Assembly (NCBI RefSeq): GCF_026745355.1
Contig: NC_079210.1
Location: 24,330,798-24,394,797, forward strand
Origin: Beta vulgaris subsp. vulgaris
Lineage: Eukaryota > Streptophyta > Magnoliopsida > Caryophyllales > Amaranthaceae
DNA: 64,000 nt
Direction: 5' to 3'
Position numbers and translations under genes: made by a program. Below are positions 38,866 to 50,225 of this stretch, one piece after another. The notes below the pieces were generated by a model. It ran no database searches. It was not told the origin of the DNA and saw nothing but the letters and a program-made list of their open reading frames with translations. Positions within the stretch are counted from its first letter, which is position 1. Every line of letters begins with the position of its first letter.

Positions 38866-41800
38866 TCAAGCTGCCAAACTCTTGGAAACAATCTCAAAAA
38901 CATTTTCAGATATTCCATTTGTAGACATAATCATTTCCAGCTGTGCCTGATATTTGAAAATGCAACATATAAAATCACGTCAGGCAAAATGCAACCCATA
39001 GCAAAACCAAAGGGTGACATAATTCATTTGATTTACCTTTGCAAGGTTTTGACGGGTTTCATCATAACGTCTCCATCCAGAGAAAGCGGACACCATCCTT
39101 GAAGTCACCTTAAGCGCAATACAAGATTGAAAAGGTTAAAGTGGATTTAACAATGCCCTAACTGCTTATAATAAAACACCATTATTTATAATAGCTTTCT
39201 AGTTCTAACATCTCCCAGGCCATTAGTTAATTTGAATTCCCAATAAATAAATAAAACCAATAAATTCAAAGAAAGGTGTGAACTTTTTTTAAGCATACTA
39301 ATATTAATCTTCATTGCAATGAGAAAAACAAAAACCTGAGGGTTTGTTTTGTCTAGCTGGACCACGAACTCTCCCAAGAATTTGTATCCTGATCCATCTT
39401 TGGCATGAAAGTTTACAGGGGACCCGCAAAATCCACCAATCAAAGAGTAGACCTTGTTTGGATTACGAAGGTCAAATGCCGGGTGGTCAAGTAGCTTCTT
39501 AACATTCTCGACATTGCCAGGAACGTCTGACATTGCTTGGAGTGCAAACCATTTGTTGACAACCTTTTCAAACAAAGGAACAATATACATATATATATAT
39601 AGTCAGTATTTTTTGTAATATAAAGACTGAATATTTCCAGCTTATATCATCATAATAATCTAGTATATAAAAGAAATTCACATTAATATTTTATATACTT
39701 AAATTGGCAGTCAGATTAAAAAACAAGTACTCGAGAAGAGAGTACTCTAAAAGTTTGACATACTTCCTAGAAGGGGAAGGGGCACAAAGGGAACTTACCA
39801 AATAGTCATGCTGCCACTTGTTATAAAAGTCAGCCAAAACTTCGTCATGATGTTTACCAGGGTTCTGGGTTATCGCTACTAGAGCTGCAAATTGATCTGT
39901 CATGTTCCTTGCAGTCCTGTATTCATTCAGTGCAAGCTCAGTGCATTCTGGGTCTTCAAGTGATGCAAGATATGCTGCAGTATGTCCAAATATTATATCA
40001 TATAAGCAAACCAAAGCCTAAGGCTTCGTTTGGTAGGGCGTAAAACATTTTCAATGTAAAATGATTTTCATGGAAAACAATTTACAATGGAAAACACAAT
40101 TCCAAAATTAGTTTTCTGTTGTTTGGTTTCATGTAAGGAAAATGATGAAATGAAAGGAAAATGAAAGGGAAAATAAGGAGGTAGTGAGAAAAATGTACAA
40201 GAGAGATAAGGAAAACAGTTTTCCATTATTGGGAGAGTAATTTTACCCCAATGGAAAATGGTTTTACACTCTTTTGCCAACCAAACAATGTAAAACTGAA
40301 AATGGGGGAAAACAGTTTTCCGGAAAAACGTTTTACGCCCTACCAAACGGAGCCTAAATCATATCCAAAAGCAGATTAAACATAAGTTATAAATTACAAA
40401 CGAACCAAGTGAAATGTTTTTTAGTGCCCGTCTAGCCATATTAAGGTGGTTAAATTCATATTGCTCAGAGCTCTTGTTTTCTTGGACCTGTAATCCAATA
40501 AAAAAACAGTTAGATTCCAGAAAAGGTTCAATTTGGTAATTATGAAAATGGTGTATATAAATAACTAAACTATGTTTGAATGACATACTGTGCGGAGGAA
40601 GTCAGTTTTCAGCTGCAAAGCAAGCTCCTTCCTGATGAAAGTTTGGACTGCATGAACAGCATCAGGGTCTGCAACTTCCATCATATCCATGATCTCCCCC
40701 ACACCAGGGAGAGTCATAGCCTTTACGATGAATTCCTATCATGAGGGATAAACCAGAACCATCATCAGCACATGACTTCTCATCTATGTTACCCAGACAC
40801 GGTTTAGGTGTCTACTCGGATACGGGTGTCCAAGTATCCGACTCGGTCAATTTGTAAAAAAAAGTCAAGTTTCTAGTTAAAAAAGAAGTATCCAAGTGTC
40901 GTGTTGTGTCGGACACGATACCATACTCGATTTTTGAGGGAGATGAGGGTGTCGAAGTAACATAGACTCATTATGCCGAAGAATTACATAATGTTTAACA
41001 TAATACTTCCTCCGCTTTTTTTTACTCACACCATTGAAGAGGTGCACAGGAATTAAGAAAGGAGGAAAGAGAGTGTTCTGCTCCCCAAATATGCAATTGA
41101 ATAGCAATATGTAGGAGAGAAAATATGGTGATCACGTGCAATTACAAAAATTGGTAATGCAATGGTGCAAGCATATTGCAACTTCCAAAAAAGGAAAATG
41201 GTGCGAGTGAAAAAAAACGGAGGACGTATAACAAATGGGTCTCTTACTTTATCCAAACTATTGTCGCAGAGAATGCTTTTGAGCCCTTCAACAAATTTAG
41301 CGTTTAAAAGTAGAGGCTTGTTTTGTTGGAAATCTGCAACTAAGCTGAGCATCAACTTTCTGGCCAGAATCTGTCCGGCCTCCCAACTGCAGCATAATGT
41401 AGTAGTAGTGAAATAAAATTCATTATTTATCAAGCTTGAGAATAATTACAAGTAGATATACTATACATAAAAATATATGTACCGGTTGAATTCATCTGAA
41501 TCATGGGCTAGGAGGAAAAAGATATCATTATCAGACAGATCAGATTCGAGACGAACAGGTGCGCTGAAGCCCCTTAACAAAGAAGGAACTGGTTGTTCAA
41601 ATACCTCAGAGAACACAAATTCTTCTTCCTTCTGCAAGGTATTTAAAACAAACTTCAACGTAAAACAATGTTGTATAACAAACACGATGCATCAATATAT
41701 GTGACTGTAACAATAAATTCAGATAAAATAAACTTTTTATCACAGATTCACTTGTAAAGTGATAGGCCAGGTCTTGTGAAAAAATCGTAACGAAAAAGGT

Positions 41801-44800
41801 ATTAGAAGACGATTTTTGTCTTGTAATTTTATAGGAATAACAAAGGGAAGCTATCAAAGAGTAAGAATCTATCAGCTAGACCTTTGTTACTCGAAGAACA
41901 GTTGTGTGGACAGCCTGACCACCAACAGCAAGTGTCTCCAGTTTGCCATCATGCAAAACCAACGAAAGGGGCATGTCCTTGCCATGAGAATCTAGTAAAC
42001 CCATTGCAACTGGAATGAACATGGGCTCTTTGACAGGCTGGCCAGGAGTTGGTGGCACCTCTTGGCTAAAAATTTGTCCCACCCAAGGTATCAGATTAGT
42101 AGAATGATCAGCAAAGCAATAGTGGTAACGAGAAAAACAGAAAAGAATCTATTAGTGACTGTACCTAAATTTCAATGCAAATGTGTGCTTCTCAGCATCA
42201 TAAGATGAAGTGACTTTCACAACTGGTGTGCCAGCTTGCGAGTACCTTTTGCAATTGATAACTTTGGTCATAAATACTTTAACAATCACAAATATGTTGC
42301 AGCAGATACCCAATTATCAGGAAATACAAAAAACGCACCAAAGCATGAAATTTGCAAAATCTGCATTATTTGCATCCTTCATGGCAGCATAAAAATCTTC
42401 ACAAGTTACGGCTTGTCCATCATGCCTCTCAACAAACAAATCCATACCCTAAGATTGAAGGCAAGTTAAACTTAAAGAGAGACATATCAATGATGTTTTT
42501 CTAATAGCTAGTTAACCTTGATTAATCGTTTTTACCTTTCGAAATCCTTGGCTCCCCAGTAAAGTTTTATACATCCGGACTACTTCTGCTCCCTGTTGGA
42601 CAAAGGCAGGAAAAGAATACAATTTATCTTATCAAAATTACATTAACGTAAATTTTACCAGGTTTTCTTCAACTATGTTCATCTTTGTCTAAACTCTAAA
42701 GAGAGGATATCAAAATGAAAATGTTCGCACCTTCTCATAGACCTGTAATGTTCAAATAATTAAATTAATTAAAAACTAAAGGCTTAATGGATTCTCTAAA
42801 CTAGAAAAACAGCAAATGAGAAACTATTGAAAAAAGAAAAGAGTACATATATGCAAAGCCATACCGTGACTACAGTTTCCATGAATCCGAAATTACCAGA
42901 ACAGATTCCAATATAAGGACAAGGTCACATAAAAGCAAATCAGTGAAACAATTAACAAGAAGAGCCATTTGCTTAAAAAGAAAAAAAAAACAGTATTACA
43001 GAAACATAACAAATTAAATATTACCAGTGCACAAGGTTTCTATCTACAAAGAAGGCAAAAGGCAAATTCATTAGCTCAGCAAAAATTATCAGAATAAAGG
43101 GAGTCAAAGTGAAATAACACGTACCTTAATGTAAGAATGTGGTTGCACAGGATGAGCCATAGGGCCAGAATCCTGAGAAATGAGAGATAAACCACTTCAT
43201 ATGGTGAAATATACATCCACAATCATATCGAATCAATCATCAGATGAAGATCATAAAAAAATTGTTGAATCATGATATTAGCAAAGAGTCTAATTCTTTG
43301 TTCTTTTCAACTTATTCTCATCTATATGAATTAGTTGGCCCTTATCTTAACATATGCAGAGGATTATTTGTGAACTCACTTTTTGTTGCAAAAGGACCTA
43401 TTACACTTATTGGAACGTATTGACCCTAATTGGAAAGTATTCTTCCTGCAACTTTTTATAGGTAAGGATAACAATCCAGGTTCTAAGTGTCAGATAAAAA
43501 GGTAACCTCAGCATATTGATAATTCCGGAGCTTTGAGACATCAGCAATCCGCTTCACAGTACGGCTTCCCATGTCAGATGAAAATTCCTAAATGACGATA
43601 TACATTTTATAAGCAACAGAAACAAAGAGGAAATCAGCTCTCCAAGCTACAAACACTGTTTATGATCCACCAAAGAAATACCTGATCACGAAAGACAGTT
43701 AGTCCTTCATTTAGGCTGAGCTGAAACCAGTCCCGGCATGTTACTCTGCAGAAGATTTTATGTCAGAGTATTGATAGAAGTGCAAACAGCAAACAGATCT
43801 ACAAAGCACTGAGATCTGTGTAAAAGCAAGGTTTCAAAAGAAAAGACTTACCTATTACCAGTCCAGTTGTGGAAGTACTGAGTTGAGACAACAATTAACA
43901 CAAAAGCACCATAAATTAGTTCAAGCTAAACTCAAAAAGAGCAATTTAACTAGTAAAGTTTAGTGGAAGCATACCTCATGACCAATAACGCGTAGAATAG
44001 CAGCATAATCTGCATCAGTGGCAGTTTCTGGAGATGCCAAAACCAGCTTAGAATTGAAAATCTGCCAAGAAAAAGCATATTCAGTTTCACTAATTAAATT
44101 GTTTCACGAACACAGTCAAGCACTGAAGTATAAGGCCAAATTCTCCAGAAGCATACATTCAAACTTTTGTTCTCCATGGCTCCCCTACAAAGCATTTTAA
44201 AAAAACAGCTTAGTGTCTTATTCCAAACTAAAAGAACAAAACAACCAAGAGAAAGAACCTGCAAGTGATTCATTCATTTCAAAAACAAATCTTACATATT
44301 GAAGTCTGGAACAGCAACAATATTAAACAGGTCCAAGTCATACTCCAAACCGAAAACCTGTACAGAAATAATAAAGATGTCAAAATGACATGTAACCAAG
44401 AGCTTCAAAAGAGGAATTGGTGAATAATAGAGAACTGACGTCCTCATCCCACTTCATGGCTGCCTTAAGAGAATGCATGGCATGTATCGTCTTTGGCAAG
44501 TCCTCCGAGGGAGTGTAGATCCTGAGAGTGACCTTGCGGCCAGAACGAGTAACAAATGTGTCATCTCTACTCTCTAACTGCCCAGCAACTAAGGCAAATA
44601 AATATGATGGCTTTTTGAACGGGTCTTCCCAAAGAGCAAAATGCCTGCCTCCCTGTCACAATTAATAAGTTATTAGAACACCATAATGTTTATAATGAAA
44701 CTTAGCTGCAGTCCACAGAATACATCAATGCCTAAATTTTTAAAGCACACCTCAATGTCCCCTTGACCAATGAGATTTCCGTTAGACAGTAACACAGGAT

Positions 44801-45839
44801 ACTTGGTTTTATCAGCTTCCACACGAACGGTGTATTTTGCCATTATATCAGGACGATCCTGTCAACACCAAAAGGATGTGCTTTCAATAAAAATATATGA
44901 CTAGAAAGCATCCTTTTTATCACATTATTCAAAAATTGACTAAATGAATCAACCTGAAAGAAAGTTATTTTCCGGAAACCCTCTGCTTCGCACTGAGTGG
45001 AGAAATTTCCAGAAGATTTGTATAAACCCTGCAACAAAAAATGGCTAGTTAGTGATATGTATCACAAACCATTAACACTAAAAAGAGCAATTACCAATTA
45101 AAATAAAGAGTGCAATTTTCAAGATAGAGCATTCCTCACCTCCAATGACACGTTGTCTTGAGGGTATATCTCAGTAACAATTTCTAATGTGAATTTACCA
45201 GTTGGTGGTGATGGAAGTGTCAGATGGCAAGAATCGACGTAAAAATCTCCCTCCTAAACAAACACAAATGTACAAAAATGTATCTAAATCAGATTAAGTT
45301 GAAACAATCAGTTTTGCACCAGGAAAATTTCAAAAGACTGGACCCTATGTCTCTATGGGTACATAATAGAGACCACAATAGAATATCCAAATGTAGCATT
45401 GAAACCAAGTAAGATGACGAAATTAAAAATAAAATGAATATATATAACATACGTTTAGCTGTTTTCCATTAACATTGACAGAGATAAGCTTCAAATCACT
45501 CCCATCCAAGACTAGGGGAGAAGATCCAGAGGCTGATGACGAGAAGACACGAGTTAAGCATAAAGTCATTAAGCATACATAGTAATATTAATGATCATTA
45601 ACTTAGTATTACACCTTCATCAGCACGGACGACATAAATTTTTGAGTATACATGGGTCTTATCTTCATTCAAAACAAATTTTAATTCCACCTGATTCAAC
45701 AAATAAGTGCGTTAACAGCAACTAACTTAGAAAAATTCACCATAGATGGCAGATGGGGTTAGCAAAAGATGCATACAGTATCGCAATAGTAAGCCGGCTT
45801 CTTGTAGTCTTTCAAAAAAAATTCTTTTGGAACATCCAT
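38866..45839 (-). CDS. M1-family zinc aminopeptidase (PepN / plant puromycin-sensitive type)
   Basis: Twenty-nine exons join in frame to 888 residues. Exons: 45777-45839, 45615-45690, 45453-45532, 45140-45253, 44954-45028, 44751-44858, 44440-44652, 44296-44357, 44157-44184, 43975-44061, 43852-43877, 43682-43745, 43507-43587, 43125-43172, 43025-43043, 42865-42869, 42731-42742, 42536-42592, 42339-42448, 42165-42245, 41882-42065, 41483-41631, 41248-41386, 40589-40735, 40406-40487, 39799-39974, 39336-39563, 39037-39108, 38866-38946. Substrate-binding GAMEN is at residues 265-269; zinc site HEYFH at 301-305 with Glu324 eighteen residues later; catalytic-type Tyr385 in VYEK. The C-terminal half matches the PepN-like domain ([20 protein letters not shown]). 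It should trim N-terminal residues from peptides. Residues 376-381 (IETLCT) are unlike the conserved MDNFYT. The start MDVPKEFF is the first ATG seen; the frame is open upstream to 45882, so a plastid-targeting exon could exist. Confidence 0.92.
40022..40354. mobile_element. Tourist-like (PIF/Harbinger) MITE in an aminopeptidase intron
   Basis: GGCTTCGTTTGGTAGGGCGT at the left and, inverted, GGCTCCGTTTGGTAGGGCGT at the right, with 3-bp duplication TAA (40019-40021 and 40355-40357). 333 bp, with aaaatg/cattttcc words throughout. Confidence 0.85.
40784..40966. mobile_element. Short inverted-repeat element in an aminopeptidase intron
   Basis: CTATGTTACCCAGAC at the left and, inverted, TCTATGTTACTTCGAC at the right, with a 5-bp repeat CTCAT on both sides (40779-40783 and 40967-40971). 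The interior has gtgtc/gacac and cggata words. 183 bp. Its superfamily is not assigned. Confidence 0.6.
41006..41226. mobile_element. Stowaway-like MITE in an aminopeptidase intron
   Basis: CTTCCTCCGCTTTTTTTTAC at the left and, inverted, CGTCCTCCGTTTTTTTTCAC at the right, extending into a shared CACCATTG. TA flanks both sides. 221 bp. Confidence 0.75.
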
Positions 45840-46225
45840 CCCTTGTTCTTGCTTCGATAAAGGTTCAGTTACAAGTTTGCAACTGAACAAATAAGTCTTC
45901 TAATAACTTGCTCACTCCTCTGAAGCAAGTACAATTGTACAATACAATATATAAGAAAGCGAGGGAAAAAACATGTGAGTATCAACATTAATATCACACA
46001 ATTATACGAAACAAGATTACAACGCGTAAACGATATTGATAAATGTCTAATTTCATATATAATCCCTTATTTAGGATACTAAAGATATCATAAATATCTT
46101 TAGGATATTAATTATCTTTTATGATTTATCTCAGATAAGTATTACGAATAATATATAATTTGAAGATGGTTTCCGGGTAGAAATTTCTATGTACTCTTAT
46201 ATATATATGTATATATATATATATA

Positions 46226-46630
46226 GGTTTAAGTTCATATGAGAACCACCCTTATGGTGAGAACCGTGAAAACCACTCATTTTTCCTCATTTTACGAAGA
46301 TTTTGATCATTTCATAACATTTTTGCTCAATTTTTGTTTCACTTATTTTATGGTTTTGCTCATTTAACAACTTTGTGCTCATTTATCAACGTTTTTGCTC
46401 ATTTTACGTTTTGGTCATTTTACTTTTTTTTCTCATTGAACTTTTTTATGCTCATTTTACGTTTTTCTTCTTTACATTTTTGTACATTTTACGTTTTTGA
46501 TAACTTAATGTTTTCTACTCATTTTATATTTTTGCTCGTTTGTTACTTTTTTTGCTCATTTTAGGAAGTTTTTGCTTATTTTAAGTGGTTCTCACGGTTC
46601 TCACCATAAGAGGGTTCTCACTAGAACCCA

Positions 46631-46634
<4 letters not shown>
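46226..46634. mobile_element. MITE-like element flanked by (TA)n on both sides (Micron-like)
   Basis: Both ends carry about 50-bp inverted repeats sharing CTTATGGTGAGAACCGTGA and GAGAACC. The left begins GGTTTAAGTTC and the inverted right begins GGGTTGGGTTC. The 5' flank is (TA)n and the 3' flank runs straight into a long TA/TG array. The interior is a degenerate tandem of gctcattttacgttttt. Rice Micron elements are known for sitting in (TA)n microsatellites; this has the same habit, but relatedness is not shown. Confidence 0.7.
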
Positions 46635-46669
<35 letters not shown>

Positions 46670-46788
46670 GTATATGTATATATATGTATATGTATATGTA
46701 TATATATGTATATGTATATGTATATATATGTATATGTATATGTATATATGTATATGTATATGTATATATATGTATATGTATATGTATA

Positions 46789-46821
<33 letters not shown>

Positions 46822-46822
46822 T
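46635..46822. repeat. TA / TATATG microsatellite
   Basis: About 190 bp of TA dinucleotides interspersed with regularly spaced tatatgtatatg units. Long open frames of alternating Tyr-Ile here are artefacts of the repeat. Confidence 0.95.
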
Positions 46823-47944
46823 GTAGTCATCGTTCATTATTAAACACACCTTAATAAAATCATATTGTTTCTTTCTTCTCATAAACTTGTCAAATTTAGT
46901 TCTTAATTTATACTTTTGAGCAGTTACTTATTATTAATAATATTAATATTATTTTCAACTAATTAGAGTATTTTATTTCATGTAGTTATTTTAGCCTAAG
47001 AAAAGAGATGGAGCAAGGCCCATTGGTACGCATTTGCTTATTGGTCCAAACCAACAAACAGATTATTAAAAGAATCAAAGAAAACAAAACAAAAGAAGAG
47101 AATTAAAAGAAGGGAGTTGCAATACCACGTGAGAAAAAAAGAAAAAAAAGAAAAGGGAAAATTAAATTAAAAAAAAATAAAATTATTTGGGCCTTTTTCA
47201 CATTGAGTTGTAAGGGGAAAAAATGATACAAATTGGGGAATGGAGGATTCGAACTCCTAATCTCCCATACTTGTACAAACTAAAAAAATAATTACTATGA
47301 TTTAGTTCAGTTCAGTTCAACACCAATCAGTTCAGTTTAGCACCAATCAGTTCAAGTATGAAAATAATTTTCTTTCCATATTTCCTATGATAATTGATGA
47401 TACGTGTATGATAGATTTTGAAACTTATTCATATTATATGAAAATGTTGTTTGCTAATTTTATCATATTTAACCATTGTTCCTAATAGTTTGATTCACAA
47501 TATATGCAATAATCTTTGTTTTATATTGTACTTGTCATAAGGTACGTATATTGTCTATGTTATATACAATATTTAGCTACTTTTTTTTTTTTTTTTGAAT
47601 AGCAATATTTAGCTACTTAAAGAGGCTAATTTTAATAAAACTTAGTATACTAATATTTAATTACAAAAATAATTTAATTATTTGGTTATTGTTGTCATAT
47701 CAATTGTACAATAGATTACTTATATATACATGCTAGACCAGATGTAATAAATTTTAGGAAAAATTGTTTTTAAATAAGCCAATTTTTGCTTGGTCTTCCC
47801 ATTTTAAAGTCTATCTATGATTATTTGTGACTAAGTCTAATTCTCTTTTTAATATTGTGATTGCCTAATCTATACAAATATATTAAAGGGCGTGCGAAAA
47901 CAAGAAACTGTGCCACGTGACGCTCTCCCTAGGGAGTTTTAGTT

Positions 47945-48056
47945 CATGTAATCCATGTACAACAAAAAATTAAGATATTGCATAGTATAGGGTTTGATTT
48001 CGAGACCTCAAGTACATAAAGTAAAGTTTTAACCACTCGGCTAAGTTGTATTTAGT
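47945..48056 (-). repeat. tRNA-like SINE remnant
   Basis: The minus strand reads TAGCCGAGTGGTTAAAAC, matching the polymerase III box A consensus at nearly all positions. About 35 nt later GGTCTCGAAATCAAACCC is a weakened box B. It runs into a T-rich tail (aattttttgttg). No target duplication was resolved. It could instead be a decayed tRNA-Leu/Ser pseudogene. Confidence 0.35.
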
Positions 48057-48791
48057 GTTATTATCATAAAGCATTATATTAATAAATGAAATATTTTCTT
48101 ACCCGAAGCATAGCCCGAGCCCACTAACTAGTTTTAATTTAAAAGTAGCTGATTTTTTATGAGACAAACTTTTTACCTTAAACAAGTTAAATGACCTATA
48201 ACCAGTTAAAAGTTCAATTTTTTCCATATTTTAATTTGGAATTTTGGTTTTTATTTATTTCATTTAAAGTAAAAAATAAAAACAAAACAAAAATAGAAAT
48301 CAAGCCTCCATTCCTCCCCTCTTTCACACAATCACAAAACAACCCAACTCACCCAAATCAATTCTTCCGTAAATAACGAAATGAATAAAAACAAACAAAT
48401 CGATCAATCATGAACGATATAACAATTATGATATGTTCAACAACCAGAAAAAACTAATTTGACGAATAAAAATGAAAAAAAAATAGAGTTACCTCAAAGA
48501 TAATTGAAGATTGAAAGGAGTTATCAAGCAGAGGAAAGTGATGAATACTTTTCTAATAGAGCAACACCCAACGAGATGAATAAGGAAAATTGAGGGTTTT
48601 GCTTTAAAGAATATATACATATAACAGGAAAATTGAGGGTTTTGCTTTAATTTCATTACCATATATTGTAATTTGATTTAGGTAGTAAATCATGTAATTA
48701 CCGTATTAATTGATTCTATGATCAATTTGAAATTGAATTGCTGAATTATAGGAAATTCATATAATTATCTAAAGCAAAATCTTAAATTCTA

Positions 48792-49047
48792 CTCCCTCTT
48801 TTTTTTTTTTCATTCTCACTTTCCTGTGCATATCTCCAATGTACCTCTTTGAACTTAAATATCTCTCATTATATATTAGTAAATAACGGTTGAATATTAA
48901 TAATTGTACTAATTGAGACGAATCAAAGAAGACCTCACATGACTATATTTTTTCTTATAAATTGAAAAAAATTTAGAAGATTCTCTCTGAATATGAATAG
49001 TGCCAAGATTCCAAGTAAGAAAGATAGATAAAAAAAAACAGAGGGAG
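48792..49047. mobile_element. Stowaway-like MITE, copy in tandem unit one
   Basis: CTCCCTCTTTTTTTTTTTC at the left, gagggag at the right, with TA on both sides (48790-48791 and 49048-49049). 256 bp. The right arm reads aaaaaaaaacagagggag. Confidence 0.75.
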
Positions 49048-49505
49048 TATGTGGCAAGCTTATGTTCACTGAGCAATTTTAGAGCAAAACCAATGTAAAA
49101 CTATCATATATGGTGTCCACGTAGGATAGGCCTTGGGTGAATTCGAAATTTACAAGATTTCGGAAATTATGTGCCTTAATTATGGGTGATTTGAGGTAAT
49201 TATGGGTGATTCGCGTAAATTGTAGAATAAATAAGGCAAGGTCGGTTTTTCAAATCTCCAATTCCATTAAAATTTGGCCGAAAGTTATTCACTCCCATAT
49301 TGTTATACTTTCGGTATCAATAATTTCCTAATTGACATAAAATCATGCATGATTGATATTTTAATTTTATTACCATATATTGTAATTTGATTTAGGAAGT
49401 AAATCATGTAATTATCGTATTAATTGATTCTATGATCAATTTGAAATTGAATTGCTGAATCATAGGAAATTCATATTATTATCTAAAGCAAAATCCTAAA
49501 TTCTA

Positions 49506-49801
49506 CTCCCTCTGTTTTTTTTTATCATTCTCACTTTCCTGTGCACATCTCCCAATGCATCTATTTGAACTTAAATATCTCTCATTATATATTAGTAAAA
49601 ATTATAACGGTTGAATATTAATATTTGTACTAAATTATAACGGTTGAATATCAATAATTGTATTAATTGAGACGAATCAAAGAAGACCTCACATGACTAT
49701 ATTTTTTCTTATAAATTGAAAAAAATTTAGAAGATTCTCTCTGAATATGAATAGTGCAAAGATTCCAAGTAAGAAAGATAGATAAAAAAAAACAGAGGGA
49801 G
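49506..49801. mobile_element. Stowaway-like MITE, copy in tandem unit two
   Basis: Same termini as the copy in unit one (CTCCCTCTGTTTTTTT, cagagggag), TA-flanked, 296 bp. It is longer because of the internal duplication. It was carried along by the tandem duplication and is not an independent insertion. Confidence 0.75.
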
Positions 49802-50225
49802 TATGTGGCAAGCTTATGTTCACTGAGCAATTTTAGAGCAAAACCAATGTAAAACTATCATATATGGTGTCCACGTAGGATAGGCCTTGGGTGAATCCGA
49901 AATTTACAAGATTTCGGAAATTATGTGCCTTAATTATGGGTGATTTGAGGTAATTATGGGTGATTTGCGTAAATTGTAGAATAAATAAGGCAAGGTCAGT
50001 TTTTCATATCTCCAATTCCATTAAAATTTGGCCGAAAATTATTCACTCCCATATTGTTATACTTTCGGTATCAATAATTTCCTAATTGACATAAATCATG
50101 CATGATTGATATTTTAATTTCATTACCATATATTGTAATTTGATTTAGGAAGTAAATCATGTAATTACCATATTAATTGATTCTATGATCAATTTGAAAT
50201 TGAATTGCTGAATTATAGGAAATTT

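Larger units (their letters stand above)
45840..48620 (-). other. Upstream region of the aminopeptidase gene, probable leader intron
   Basis: The exon holding the start codon extends at least to 45882, where an acceptor TGTTCAG precedes it, so transcription starts further right. A possible non-coding first exon lies at about 48494-48590 on the minus strand: pyrimidine-rich and ending TTTGAG|GTAACT. No ATG is seen in it. If the two are joined, translation would begin at the ATG at 45839 and no transit peptide would be made. The interval also contains the (TA)n-flanked element, the microsatellite and a SINE-like remnant. Confidence 0.4.
48640..50225. repeat. Large tandem duplication, about 2.1 copies of a 714-753 bp unit
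   Basis: The phrase attaccatatattgtaatt followed by gatttagg(t/a)agtaaatca begins near 48655, 49369 and 50122, so the two full units are 714 and 753 bp long. The copies are nearly identical over their lengths, including a Stowaway-like MITE in each full unit. Unit two is longer by about 38 bp because a word containing ataacggttgaatat is repeated within it. No gene lies in it. Confidence 0.9.

Noticed and set aside
46572..46882. Open frames on both strands made of alternating Tyr-Ile/Met residues
   Set aside because: Direct translation of the TA/TATATG microsatellite.
47220..47275. Possible tRNA T-arm (aggagttcgaatcctcc on the minus strand)
   Set aside because: Only the T-arm-like word is present; no acceptor, D or anticodon arms could be folded around it.
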